DNA of 57,443 nt from Sphingomonadales bacterium (lineage in GTDB: Bacteria > Bacteroidota > Bacteroidia > Flavobacteriales_D > Crocinitomicaceae), in NCBI GenBank assembly GCA_016872115.1, contig VHBC01000012.1:1-57443 (forward strand). The letters run 5' to 3'. The notes beneath the pieces are model-generated. The model was not told the origin of the DNA. It did no database searches and was given only the letters and a program-made list of their open reading frames with translations. Below, in pieces: positions 16,958-26,491 of this stretch. The position numbers and the translations under genes were made by a program. How positions within the stretch are numbered: the stretch's first letter is position 1; each line of letters begins with the position of its first letter.

Positions 16958-18727
16958 TTAAGGAACAACCTTCAAGACACCTGAGGCGAGCTCAAGGCTT
17001 CCGCCTGTTCTTTTGTAGCTAACGTCAATTGCAACGCGCTTACCTGCTTTCATTTTAGCAATAGCTGCTGCTGGTACACGGTCACCGTTGAATGGAATTT
17101 CATCGTTACCCATAATTACTGAACCTCCAATTACCGTAAAGCTTACACCTGTAAACGGTGAGTCAGGACCAAGAGAAACAACTGCCTTGAAACCTGTGGT
17201 TTTGGAGATGGTTGTACCTTGAAGCTGTGCTTTCGGGAATGGTTTCACTTTGTATTTGAATTTACCAAATGACTTGGATTTTCCGTCCTTGTCTTTGCCA
17301 CTCAGCGCAATGTTCACAAATTTTGAAGTACCGGTAACGTTGACGTAGTAACCATCATATTTGTTACCCTCTGCGTCGGTCCATGAGGCTTTTGTGGCTG
17401 TACCACCTTCTACAGAGATAGAAGAACTTACAGCACCTGCAACTACAGGAACCACTTTGTTGTTCCAACCTTTGTAGAGTACACTCATTTCAGGCAAAGA
17501 AATTGAACCTTGCGCTTTGACAATGGCAACTTTCCATTCCCAGTCACGAGTATAGGGAGTACCTGATTTATTGACGATAGTAACTGTACCTTTAACATTC
17601 ATGTCTGACATTCCTGCTTTCATTTTGATTCGGCCAACACCATCTTTAACTTCAACATTACCAGAACCAGAGGTTACAACTGGATTCTTGTCAGAGTCAT
17701 AAGCCGCCATGGTCACAAGTAATTCGATTTCTTCTCCGGCTGTAGCCACACCAGGGCCACTTACTAATTGCTGAATTTTATTGAAAGAGAATTCTCCTGT
17801 GGTTACCCTCGATTTCAAAAGGTTGACAGCTTTTGCACGAGCCGCTAAGATTTCGTTCTGCATAGAACTCAAAGAGGCAAGCGCACCCACTAATGGCGCG
17901 TGATCAAAAGTTCGACCCAACCAATGAATATTCTTTGCTTCATGATGATCTGCAAACTCTTGTTTGGTCAATTCTTGGTAAATTGAGAGTAATGCTTCCA
18001 TGTCCTCAGGATTTACTTTGTTGCCTGGCGCTTTGAACATTTTCTTGATTTGTTTCTCTAGGTCTTGGAAATCTTTGTAAGAATTGATTTCTTTCACTTT
18101 GAGTTTCCAATTCTTCTTATCATCTTCGCGGTAATTACCTGAAATTTCTACAATTGATTTACGAAGTCCTTTGTACAATTCCCAAAGTTTCTTACCCTTT
18201 TTTGTTGGGTCAATGTCTGCGATTTCAGAACCCACGATTTCGTGCATAGGCACATCAAAGTTTTCTTTTTGTTGAATAGCTTGTAAATATAAACGCGCTG
18301 GCAACAAAGGAGTGCTTGGGTTGTATTTTTTCCAAAGAATACTCTCTTTGTCGTTCGGCTTTTCTGTTTTAATCTTTTCAGGGCCTTCAACAATACCAAT
18401 CATTTCAAGTTTGAGATCATCTACATATTTGATGAACTCACCGACATTTTTGTCGATTTTCTCAATCATGCCAAGATATTTCTTGATTTTTTCAGCTTTT
18501 GCACGTCCATTTTCGTCTTTAGTAATTGAAGAAAGTTCTTCAATAAGTGCACCTTTTGCGTTCTCACCACGTTCGTATTGCGTAACACTACCACGTTGGA
18601 TGTTGTCTTCAATCGCTACGAATGCATCGAGGATTTGTTTAGACACGTTCAACGCAAGAAGCGCGGTTAGTACCAAGTACATGAGACCAATCATCTTCTG
18701 TCTTGGGGTTTCCTTACCACCTGCCAT
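16958..18727 (-). CDS. gldM: Type IX secretion motor protein GldM
   Basis: A 589-residue protein anchored by one N-terminal transmembrane helix (about residues 12-30, MIGLMYLVLTALLALNV) with a long periplasmic region of stacked domains. The opening MAGGKETPRQKMIGLMYLV is diagnostic of GldM/PorM. With GldL it forms the proton-motive-force-driven motor, its periplasmic shaft reaching the GldK/GldN ring. The periplasmic part starts with a helical domain, followed by beta-rich domains to residue 589 (VSYKRTGGSLELASGVLKVVP). Family length is about 510-520, so it is moderately long. 56 bases downstream of gldL, 22 bases upstream of gldN. Confidence 0.97.
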   Translation of the reverse strand: MAGGKETPRQKMIGLMYLVLTALLALNVSKQILDAFVAIEDNIQRGSVTQYERGENAKGALIEELSSITKDENGRAKAEKIKKYLGMIEKIDKNVGEFIKYVDDLKLEMIGIVEGPEKIKTEKPNDKESILWKKYNPSTPLLPARLYLQAIQQKENFDVPMHEIVGSEIADIDPTKKGKKLWELYKGLRKSIVEISGNYREDDKKNWKLKVKEINSYKDFQDLEKQIKKMFKAPGNKVNPEDMEALLSIYQELTKQEFADHHEAKNIHWLGRTFDHAPLVGALASLSSMQNEILAARAKAVNLLKSRVTTGEFSFNKIQQLVSGPGVATAGEEIELLVTMAAYDSDKNPVVTSGSGNVEVKDGVGRIKMKAGMSDMNVKGTVTIVNKSGTPYTRDWEWKVAIVKAQGSISLPEMSVLYKGWNNKVVPVVAGAVSSSISVEGGTATKASWTDAEGNKYDGYYVNVTGTSKFVNIALSGKDKDGKSKSFGKFKYKVKPFPKAQLQGTTISKTTGFKAVVSLGPDSPFTGVSFTVIGGSVIMGNDEIPFNGDRVPAAAIAKMKAGKRVAIDVSYKRTGGSLELASGVLKVVP

Positions 18728-18783
18728 TTTCTTTAATTTTTAATGTGTTATTAATAAAATAAATACGGAATTAAAGAAAGGGA

Positions 18784-19605
18784 TTAACCTCTCATTGCAC
18801 GCAACATGTTACCATATACGTTGTTCAAATCAGTAAGATTTTGAGACAACATTGCCATGTTTTCACGGTAAGAGGCTGTATCCTTAGCAGATGCAGCGAG
18901 GTCAGCCATAATAGCCTTGATATTGTCTTGAAGAACGCTCATTTGATTCATGCTCTCAAGGTAGTCTTGAGAAGATTTCAACTGAAGCTCGTAAACGTTA
19001 TTGAGGGCACCAAGATTTTGACCTAATTTCTGCATTTCTACACCAAAATTACCTAGACCTTCACCAGTAATTCCAGCAATAGCACTAGCAGAAGCAGCGT
19101 ACTGCTCAGTCAATTTGCTTAATCCTTCAGATGCATTCTCTAAGCTCTTAACATAAGAATCTGTAGCGCCTACTGCTGTAGAAACTGCTCCCAAAGATTT
19201 GGCGTTGTCTGCAAGATTAGACATGCCATCTTTCAATTTTGAAAGTAAGGCTTGGTCGATACCTGCTTTGTCGAGTTCTTTAGCAAGATGATCAGCAGCA
19301 CCTCCGCCACCCAATCCACCTTTTTTCAAAAGTGGCAATAAACGGTTTTCGTCATTATTTTCTTCAACGCCTAATTCAGGGAAAACGCGCGTCCAATCAA
19401 GCTCTTCATGCAATGGTTCCATCGCAATAAATGCAAAGATCAATGATTCTGTGATAAGACCTACAATAAGCATTTGATCAGCACCAGGCCAGTGCATGAT
19501 TTTGAATAAGGCACCTAAGATTACTACCGATGCTCCGTAACCTGTTACATACTTAACAATAAGCCTATATCTGCGCGAAGCAAAAAATCCACCATTACCA
19601 CTCAT
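18784..19605 (-). CDS. gldL: Type IX secretion motor protein GldL
   Basis: A 273-residue inner-membrane motor protein. Two transmembrane helices (about residues 16-37 and 44-60) flank HWPGAD. Conserved charged positions Lys35 and His38 in FKIMHWPG and Glu53 in ITESLIFAFI correspond to residues known in GldL to be required for proton-driven function. The C-terminal region is long and helical, with a coiled coil. Pairs with GldM. The gene start lies 42 bases after gldK and 56 bases before gldM, in the usual order. Confidence 0.97.
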   Translation of the reverse strand: MSGNGGFFASRRYRLIVKYVTGYGASVVILGALFKIMHWPGADQMLIVGLITESLIFAFIAMEPLHEELDWTRVFPELGVEENNDENRLLPLLKKGGLGGGGAADHLAKELDKAGIDQALLSKLKDGMSNLADNAKSLGAVSTAVGATDSYVKSLENASEGLSKLTEQYAASASAIAGITGEGLGNFGVEMQKLGQNLGALNNVYELQLKSSQDYLESMNQMSVLQDNIKAIMADLAASAKDTASYRENMAMLSQNLTDLNNVYGNMLRAMRG

Positions 19606-19647
19606 AATTTTTGTTTTTAAGAATTAATTAATTAATTGATTTATAGT

Positions 19648-21684
19648 TTAGTTTAGGATAATATCTGTTTGAATCTCTTCACCATTTTCTTGTTCGATGT
19701 CTTTACCACCGCGACCTAAATGGGTCATGGTGTTACGGAAACCGATATAACTTTTGGCTGTATCTTGGTATTCATAAGTGCGAGTTGCATTCATTAGATA
19801 GTAGCCGATGTCTTTCCAAGATCCTCCACGCAATACTTTGCGTTTTTTGACCGGTGCATCACCATCTTTGGCGTCGTATTCGAAATCTTGGGCCATGTCG
19901 TGAGCAAATTCGTAGGTAGATTCGTCGTAGGCAGTTGAGCACCATTCGGCAACGTTACCTGCCATACAGTACAAACCAAAACCATTCGGATTGTATGAGT
20001 AAACTTTTACTGTGTAAAAACCACCATCTTCGAAGTAGCGACCACGCATTGGCTTGAAGTTTGCCAAGAAACAGCCACTGGCATTTCGGATATATGGACC
20101 ACCCCATGGATATTGTGACATATCGAGGTCACCTCTTGCGCCGCGCTCCCACTCTGATTCAGAAGGTAAACGGAAGTCGTTTACGAATAAATCACCGTTG
20201 GCTTGTAACCAAGAATGGAAAATTTGTGTTCTCCATACAGAGAATGCTTTTGCTTGAGACCAAGTAACACCTACAACTGGGTAGTTGTCATAGGCTGTGT
20301 TCCAGAAGTAGTTTTGTGTCATGGCTGAGTGATTTGCGTAGGTGAAATCACGAACCCAGCAAAGCGTATCCGGATAAATATTAATACGTTCTTTGATTAT
20401 AAAGCGCGAACGATCGGAGTGACCACGGATGGCATTGTGAGCACCTTTGCTGTTGGTATAACCTAAATCCAAATCTTGACCTGGATTTTGAAGAATAGTA
20501 CCACGCAATGAGTTGGTGTCATTGATTTTGCTAAACTCAGACCACTGTTCAGTTTCAATAGTTGTGTCAACCCAAACTTTGTTGGTATTTTGATCCATGG
20601 TCATGAGGGCTGAACGGTGCAAATCATTTGATTTGTAGTCTTTGTTAAGTGGCTCGCGACGTGAGCGCTGGTAGAGCGTGTTAGGCGCCTCTTTATCCAG
20701 ACTATCATATGCATAAGTTTTGCGCGCATCGATAGATTTGGTAATCACTTTACCACGACGAGCTGCCTCTTTGTAGTCAATCCAATAATAATCAAAATAC
20801 AGAAGACGGGTGTCAATTTCTCTGCGGTTGTAGAAACGCTCAGATTCTGACAAATACATGTCTGATAACATAAATGCTATTTCTGGATCTTCGTAATCAA
20901 CTGGCTCTAACCAATTTAAAGTGAAGTATTTGCGGTTTTCTACGCGACCACCTTGATTGTACTTGGTTTTAGTAGAAGCGCCTTTTGCACTTGTTTTGTC
21001 TGGCGCGTTTTTCTTGGCGGCACCACTGTACATTTGAAAAATGCCACGAAGGTCGTCGTCAGACATGACGACGTCGTATTTTTCATCTGGGCCGTTTGTT
21101 ATTCCGTACTTTTTTTGGTCATATTGAAAACCATTGACCAATTTTTTACCTTTTCCTTTGGATTTGTCGTAGTTGCCCAACATGGTCATGATGGTTTTGT
21201 CCACCTCTGCATTATTGGTTGAATCCATGTAGAGCTGGAATGGCGTGTTACCACCTTGAACGTCAGAACCCATATCCATGAGGCTGCGATATGGTTCTTT
21301 GAAGAAGTTATCAGGGATGTTGATCCAACGCTCAGCTTCTTCGTCGTAACTACGGCGATAAAGTTTTTCACGTGCAATGGAATCACGCACCCAGTGTACA
21401 AATTGGCGATATTCGTTGTTAGAAATTTCGGTTGCGTCCATGTAGAAAGCAGGAACAGACACCGTGCGCTTGCGCGCGGTGTGCCAACCCATGATGTCTT
21501 CATCGTCTTCACCGGCCTGATAAGCACCGGATGGAACGTAAACCATTCCAAGTGGAACTTTGCCAGGTCCGAGGACGTCTGGATACCAGGTGTCTCTACC
21601 ACTCACACCTACTAAATTACCTTCGATGTCACTACAAGCGTACATGAAGCTAAGAACAAAGAGAAAACTTAAATACTTTTTCAT
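19648..21684 (-). CDS. gldK: Type IX secretion lipoprotein GldK (long form)
   Basis: A 678-residue lipoprotein (Cys17 after a short signal sequence) with a formylglycine-generating/FGE-sulfatase fold. Its start (VPLGMVYVPSGAYQAGEDDED) and end (VLRGGSWKDIGYYLMNATRTY) match GldK/PorK, and CWVRDFTYANHSAMTQNYFWN plus YPVVGVTWSQAKAFSVWRT are conserved. GldK/PorK usually measure about 450-490 residues; the excess seems to be inserted between residues about 105 and 290 and is rich in Lys, Asp, Gly and Ser, plus a second stretch to about 400. The FGE fold is not catalytic in this family. It forms the outer-membrane-linked ring with GldN. Confidence 0.95.
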   Translation of the reverse strand: MKKYLSFLFVLSFMYACSDIEGNLVGVSGRDTWYPDVLGPGKVPLGMVYVPSGAYQAGEDDEDIMGWHTARKRTVSVPAFYMDATEISNNEYRQFVHWVRDSIAREKLYRRSYDEEAERWINIPDNFFKEPYRSLMDMGSDVQGGNTPFQLYMDSTNNAEVDKTIMTMLGNYDKSKGKGKKLVNGFQYDQKKYGITNGPDEKYDVVMSDDDLRGIFQMYSGAAKKNAPDKTSAKGASTKTKYNQGGRVENRKYFTLNWLEPVDYEDPEIAFMLSDMYLSESERFYNRREIDTRLLYFDYYWIDYKEAARRGKVITKSIDARKTYAYDSLDKEAPNTLYQRSRREPLNKDYKSNDLHRSALMTMDQNTNKVWVDTTIETEQWSEFSKINDTNSLRGTILQNPGQDLDLGYTNSKGAHNAIRGHSDRSRFIIKERINIYPDTLCWVRDFTYANHSAMTQNYFWNTAYDNYPVVGVTWSQAKAFSVWRTQIFHSWLQANGDLFVNDFRLPSESEWERGARGDLDMSQYPWGGPYIRNASGCFLANFKPMRGRYFEDGGFYTVKVYSYNPNGFGLYCMAGNVAEWCSTAYDESTYEFAHDMAQDFEYDAKDGDAPVKKRKVLRGGSWKDIGYYLMNATRTYEYQDTAKSYIGFRNTMTHLGRGGKDIEQENGEEIQTDIILN

Positions 21685-21782
21685 TCGTTTGTTTTTGGTT
21701 CTGACCTACTCCCAAATAACTTGCTACAGGTTTAATTTCGGGTATAACGTAAGAACGATATAAATGGTTACATTTTTTCCTC

Positions 21783-22736
21783 TTATAACCAACGAGGGTG
21801 TCTTGCTTTCGTTTTTGGAGGCGGCGGCAAGAAATAACAATATTTAACCATCATTTCGTGAGAGCCTCTTGAAATGCTAGCCAATTTATTTATGTTGATA
21901 TCATAAGAATAGCCAACTTGGAAGTTTGGAATTGGTGAATAGCCTGCCATGAGTGCAATGGCATCTGAAGTGCGGAATGTGAGGCCACCGTAGGCAGGAT
22001 TACCGCCGAGGTCCATCATGTAGCGCGCATTGAAATCAACTGAAAACTTAATAAGGTCTGTGCGAACAAGCATTTGCGCATCGATGTTATTACCGGTACC
22101 GAACGCGTCTTTGAAAATATAACCCCCCATTAGGTAGTAATGACGAGCCGTTTGAAAAGACAAAGCCAAATTCGTTGGGTCTGCAGCTAAATCTGACTCA
22201 GAAAGGTGGGTAGTTGAAAAGCCTGCGTAGTAATTTTTTGCCTGGAAGTAGAGCCCGAAATTCGCATCGAACGCGGTTGCCGCAAAACCTGTTGGTAAGG
22301 AAGGGTCATTGGTTGTTGTTGGCGGAACCCAAACTGGATCCATGCCGTAGTTCATGATGCCCAAACCAACACCAACACCTAAAATACCGGTTCTTCCGAT
22401 TTGAACAGGATACGAGTAATTAAGTAATACTGTATTTTGACGCGAAAAACCAATGGCATCGTGGTAAAAATTAACACCAACACCACCTGGGAAAAAACGC
22501 GATAAATTCCCTTCTAAATTTAACACAGCAGAGTTTGGCGCACCGTTTACTTTATCCCATTGATTGCGATAGATGGATGTGGCACAAAAGCCATTGTACA
22601 TGTCAATACCGGTTTTACCTGGGTTGATGCTCATTTTGTCAAACATAAAATGCGTGACAAGCTTGTCTTGTTGTGCGTAGGAAGTAAACAACAAAACAGA
22701 AAAAGCAGCAGTTAGTAGTCTGTTATTCAATAGCAT
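21783..22736 (-). CDS. PorP/SprF family type IX secretion membrane protein
   Basis: A 317-residue outer-membrane beta-barrel protein with an N-terminal signal (to about residue 21) and the family marks FMFDKMSINPGKTG, YRNQWDKVNGAPNSAVLNLEG and YSPIPNFQVGYSYD. PorP/SprF proteins interact with the cell-surface T9SS cargo or secretion machinery and are found both beside gldK and beside individual cargo genes. Located 98 bases upstream of gldK on the same strand, matching its position in many Flavobacteriia. Which cargo it serves is unknown. Confidence 0.88.
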   Translation of the reverse strand: MLLNNRLLTAAFSVLLFTSYAQQDKLVTHFMFDKMSINPGKTGIDMYNGFCATSIYRNQWDKVNGAPNSAVLNLEGNLSRFFPGGVGVNFYHDAIGFSRQNTVLLNYSYPVQIGRTGILGVGVGLGIMNYGMDPVWVPPTTTNDPSLPTGFAATAFDANFGLYFQAKNYYAGFSTTHLSESDLAADPTNLALSFQTARHYYLMGGYIFKDAFGTGNNIDAQMLVRTDLIKFSVDFNARYMMDLGGNPAYGGLTFRTSDAIALMAGYSPIPNFQVGYSYDININKLASISRGSHEMMVKYCYFLPPPPKTKARHPRWL

Positions 22737-22847
22737 AAGCGTAGTTTAGCATATAAAAAACTGTCCTATTTTCATAGAATACGACAATTTAAGGTGCTAA
22801 AGTAAAGAATTCTAATGGAAAATAAAAGGCTTTTTTTAATAAAAAGA

Positions 22848-23987
22848 TCAACCTAGTTTTTGATAAGTCTTCCACCACAAATCTGGGAGTTCATTTTTCA
22901 TGGCATTATCATAGTCTGACTTGTTGCATGGCACCATATGATGGCGCTCAAATCGAGAACCGCTTTGCGGCGGGTATGGAACTTCCATCCACCAACGTGC
23001 CGACTTATTGCTTTTATAGAAAATGAGTTCTCGTGATACTTCATCCATGAAGACGGTAAATTTGGTGTAATCCGCTTTACTTCCGAATGGAAAATCCCCT
23101 ACTCTTGCAAAATAACCTTGAAGAAAGTACCAAATACCTTCAGCTAAAAGTGAGGTACCGACCTGACCGAGCGTTTCCTCCGTGAAAAATCCGATTGAGG
23201 TTACTTTGTCTGAAATTCCAGCGTACTTACAGACTTGACAAAATTGGGCAGCTGTAAATCCGTTTGGAGCTCCAGTAGTACTGCCTATGTCTGCAGCTTT
23301 TATTGCTTGCAAATCAATGCTGATTATATCGGCATTGCGCAAATGGGGCTCTGCAAGGCGAAAATCTTGATTGAATTCACCTAGACGACAAGTATCAAAG
23401 AATAATTTTTCGAAGAGATTAAATTCAGCCGCCGGAGCATAGGGTTGTTGGAGACCAATAGCGGCATGATTAAAAAGATAACAAGGGCGCTGAACGAGCA
23501 TGTGGCCCAAGTAATTTTTTGAATGCAATGCTTCGTCGGCACTGCCTATGTCGATACTGCGATCGATTGCGCAGGTATTGACGAGCTGTTCTAATTTTTC
23601 ATAACCTTGATACAAAGCCATAGTAAGATCTTGACTACCACCAACGACAATCGGGATAATTTGATTTTTTACCAACTCACTGACGACATTAGCAAGCGCA
23701 AAATAGGTGTCTTGGATGGTCGCGCCCGGTTCTATTGAACCTAAATCATAGATTGGTAATTTCCAATTGGCTTCCGGATGCAAGCTGTAAAACAGGCTAC
23801 GGAATGCCGAAATTGCATGATTGGTGTTGTTGGCTCCACGGAATTCGGGAACAGAAAGCAGTGCACAACCAGGGCCCTTGAGCTCAGGGAAGGTCGCCAC
23901 ATAAGACGCAATAACGGAGCCGAGTTGATTTGCTTCAAAAGAGAAAGCCGCAGTATTCGGCTGAAAATAAATGGACAGATCGGTCAT
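22848..23987 (-). CDS. Ureohydrolase (arginase/formimidoylglutamase) family protein with degenerate metal site
   Basis: A 379-residue protein with the arginase superfamily fold, recognisable from DLGSI..., IPIVVGGSQDLT, the DRSIDIGSAD block, and IISIDLQAIKAADIGS. The canonical metal ligands of this family are GGDHS, DxHxD and SxDxD; here they read GGSQD (residues 116-120), DRSID (142-146) and SIDLQ (223-227), so the His in each of the first two motifs and the second Asp of the third are gone. It is therefore unlikely to bind two manganese ions normally. A similar gene adjoins gldK in some Bacteroidota and is annotated formimidoylglutamase; its role is not established. Overlaps the MazG-like gene by 4 bases. 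Confidence 0.85.
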   Translation of the reverse strand: MTDLSIYFQPNTAAFSFEANQLGSVIASYVATFPELKGPGCALLSVPEFRGANNTNHAISAFRSLFYSLHPEANWKLPIYDLGSIEPGATIQDTYFALANVVSELVKNQIIPIVVGGSQDLTMALYQGYEKLEQLVNTCAIDRSIDIGSADEALHSKNYLGHMLVQRPCYLFNHAAIGLQQPYAPAAEFNLFEKLFFDTCRLGEFNQDFRLAEPHLRNADIISIDLQAIKAADIGSTTGAPNGFTAAQFCQVCKYAGISDKVTSIGFFTEETLGQVGTSLLAEGIWYFLQGYFARVGDFPFGSKADYTKFTVFMDEVSRELIFYKSNKSARWWMEVPYPPQSGSRFERHHMVPCNKSDYDNAMKNELPDLWWKTYQKLG

Positions 23988-24376
23988 TTGGAAAGTATTT
24001 TAGCGATATCAGGCTTAAAGTAAAGTTCGGATTTGAGTACTTTTCCATCAGCGCGGTAAATTGGCTTTCCATCGGCGTCTAGTTTGCTCATGTTTGAGCG
24101 CTGAATTTCTTCAAAAACCTCCTCGATTTTATACTGAAGTCCATGGCGAAGAATGGTGCCACATAAAATATAAAGTTGATCGCCAAGGGCGTCGGTAATT
24201 TCAACGATATCGCCATTCTTAGCGGCCTCGAGGTACTCCTCGTTTTCTTCTTTCATGAGGTCATAACGAAGTTGTACGTCGGCAACGCTCAATGTTGAAG
24301 TTGGCAATTGGTTATTTTGTATGCCAAATGCATCGTGAAATTGAGCAACGGCGCCAATTATTTCTTTGAATTCCAT
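23984..24376 (-). CDS. MazG-like nucleotide pyrophosphohydrolase
   Basis: A 130-residue all-alpha NTP pyrophosphohydrolase-family protein. The helix EENEEYLEAAKNGD followed by EITDALGDQLYILCGT is the metal-binding pattern (E-x2-E ... D-x3-D) of this superfamily, so the site looks intact. Substrates in the family are nucleoside triphosphates or phosphoribosyl-ATP. It overlaps the ureohydrolase-like gene by 4 bases and follows the E1 dehydrogenase by 2 bases, so the three are probably co-transcribed. Confidence 0.85.
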   Translation of the reverse strand: MEFKEIIGAVAQFHDAFGIQNNQLPTSTLSVADVQLRYDLMKEENEEYLEAAKNGDIVEITDALGDQLYILCGTILRHGLQYKIEEVFEEIQRSNMSKLDADGKPIYRADGKVLKSELYFKPDIAKILSK

Positions 24377-24378
24377 GT

Positions 24379-26442
24379 TCAGTAATTAATTAAAATTGAA
24401 ATGGCCTCAGCCACTTTTTGTGCATTTGGTAACATTGCCGCTTCTAGTGCGGAGTTAAGAGGGACGGCAGGTGCATCTATCGATGCGACTATTTGGATGG
24501 GTGCATCTAGCTGTCCGAAACAACTTTTTTGCAACCTTCCGGCGATTCCTAAAGAAAAACTATTTTCGGTGGTCTCCTCTGTAACTATTAAAATTTTACC
24601 ATGGCGCTTCGTAAGTGCCTCTATACTGTCGATATCGAGCGGATTGATACTGCGCAAATCTAAGATTTCGACTTGATCGGGGAATTGTGTAGCTGCTTCT
24701 GTACTCCAATAAACACCTCTTCCGTAGGTAATGATCCCAATGGAGTTGCCCGTTTGAATTTTTGAGGCAGCGGCTTCTTGAACGATACGTGCTTTGCCGA
24801 TTGGAATCATGTAATCTGCGCTTGGCTCGATGCTCATGGCGCCTTCGGTGCCCGGTATTTTGGACCAATATAAACCTTTGTGCTCTAAAATAACGACTGG
24901 ATTAGGGTCGTAATACGCTGCCTTTAAAAGTCCTTTTAAGTCGGCACCAGAGGAAGGATAAACAACTTTGATCCCACGGATATTTGCCAAAACCGACTCG
25001 ACACTTGAGGAATGATATGGACCTCCAGAACCGTAGGCGCCGATGGGTACGCGGATAACACAACTTACAGGCCACTTTCCATAGGAAAGATAGTTAGATC
25101 GAGAAACCTCAGTAAATAATTGATTGAGTCCTGGCCAAATGTAATCGGCAAACTGAACCTCTACAATGGGCTTCAGTCCTACTGCCGACATCCCAACAGT
25201 TGAACCGATAATATATGCTTCTTGGATTGGTGTATTGAAAACGCGATCGTCACCGAAAGTTTGGGCTAAAGTGGCTGCCTCTCGAAAAACCCCTCCTAGT
25301 CTACCGCCAACGTCTTGGCCATAAAGCAGGGCCTCAGGATGCGCTTCCATGATTTCACGCATGGCAAAAAGAGCGGAGTCAACCATGACGGTTTTCTTTT
25401 TGCCCGCTGGGGCGCGCTCGCCTACTTCTTCAATAATAGGTGTTGGCGCAAAAATATGATCTTGTATACTATTTGAGTCTGGATCAGGCGCATTGAGCGC
25501 GCTTTGATAGGCCGCATCAACTTCTTTGCGAATTTTCGCTTCCAAATTAATAAATTCGGCTAGTCGTACGTTCTGCTGCTCTAATGCGGCTCTTAGTTTT
25601 GGATAAGGGTCTGCCTTTGCCGCTTCTTCGAGGTCGTCGCGGTACCATTCTTTGCGAACGCCAGAGGTGTGATGACCCAGTAAAGGAACCTTGGCATGTA
25701 TCAAAAAAGGACGGCGTTCTGAACGTACCGTGTCGATAACTTGCTCCACTACTTGGTAACAGCCCCAGAAATCAGTCCCGTCAATGGTAAGCCCTTCAAT
25801 GCCGTGAAATCCCTTAATGTGTTCAGAGATATCTTGAGCCCTTGTTTCTTTGGCATTAGCTGAAATATCCCATCCGTTGTCTTGAACCAAATAAATAATT
25901 GGATACTGCTTGAGAGCTGCCATTTGAAAGGCTTCAGAAACCTCGCCCTCAGTACAGGAAGCATCACCAAGAGAACAAACTACAACTGGTGCGTCTTGCG
26001 CAGCCCAATCAGCAAGCCCTGTTTTTTCTTTGTATTGAATCCCCATGGCAACACCTGTAGTGGGAATTGCCTGCATACCCGTTGCAGAAGATTGATGCGG
26101 AATTTTTGGTAAATCTGGGCGATTCAATGATGGATGCGAATAATAAGTGCGACCACTCGAAAAAGGATCATCTTTTTTGGCAAAGACTTGCAGCATAAGT
26201 TCTTCTGGCTTCATGCCGATTCCGAGCAATAGGCTGTCGTCACGATAGTACGGAGCAACCCAATCTTGGGCTTTAAGTTGCATCCCTACAGCAAGTTGAA
26301 TGGCTTCGTGGCCACGAGATGTAGCATGCACGTATTTAGACGTGATCTCTTTATTAGCCTCGTATTTTTCAGCCATAGTTTTAGCGGTGCACATAAGTTC
26401 AAAGGCACGCCAACTGAGCTCTTTTTGCTTTGATTTTGACAT
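24379..26442 (-). CDS. Fused alpha-beta E1 subunit of a 2-oxoacid dehydrogenase
   Basis: A 687-residue fusion of E1 alpha (about residues 1-330) and E1 beta (about 355-687). The alpha half has the thiamine diphosphate pattern GDASCTEGE ... DNGWDIS; the beta half starts LYGQDVGGRLGGVFREA and holds VEVQFADYIWPGLNQL and VLEHKGLYW. It would decarboxylate a branched-chain 2-oxoacid or pyruvate and pass the acyl group to an E2 that is not encoded nearby. This fused form is common in Bacteroidota. Start chosen at MSKSKQ rather than 14 codons upstream. Same-strand neighbour of the MazG-like gene. Confidence 0.92.
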   Translation of the reverse strand: MSKSKQKELSWRAFELMCTAKTMAEKYEANKEITSKYVHATSRGHEAIQLAVGMQLKAQDWVAPYYRDDSLLLGIGMKPEELMLQVFAKKDDPFSSGRTYYSHPSLNRPDLPKIPHQSSATGMQAIPTTGVAMGIQYKEKTGLADWAAQDAPVVVCSLGDASCTEGEVSEAFQMAALKQYPIIYLVQDNGWDISANAKETRAQDISEHIKGFHGIEGLTIDGTDFWGCYQVVEQVIDTVRSERRPFLIHAKVPLLGHHTSGVRKEWYRDDLEEAAKADPYPKLRAALEQQNVRLAEFINLEAKIRKEVDAAYQSALNAPDPDSNSIQDHIFAPTPIIEEVGERAPAGKKKTVMVDSALFAMREIMEAHPEALLYGQDVGGRLGGVFREAATLAQTFGDDRVFNTPIQEAYIIGSTVGMSAVGLKPIVEVQFADYIWPGLNQLFTEVSRSNYLSYGKWPVSCVIRVPIGAYGSGGPYHSSSVESVLANIRGIKVVYPSSGADLKGLLKAAYYDPNPVVILEHKGLYWSKIPGTEGAMSIEPSADYMIPIGKARIVQEAAASKIQTGNSIGIITYGRGVYWSTEAATQFPDQVEILDLRSINPLDIDSIEALTKRHGKILIVTEETTENSFSLGIAGRLQKSCFGQLDAPIQIVASIDAPAVPLNSALEAAMLPNAQKVAEAISILINY

Positions 26443-26491
26443 TTTGTTGATTCGGTAAGGCAAATATAAGCATTGCGCTTGCATTTCATCC

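Noticed and set aside
18312..18743. 143-codon frame opposite gldM
   Set aside because: Fully inside a clear gldM; an antisense shadow.
21256..21615. 119-codon plus-strand frame opposite gldK
   Set aside because: Shadow of the conserved GldK coding strand, without a plausible RBS or signal.
22815..22846. Short A/T-rich stretch resembling a terminator before the porP-like gene
   Set aside because: No stable GC stem; not supported.
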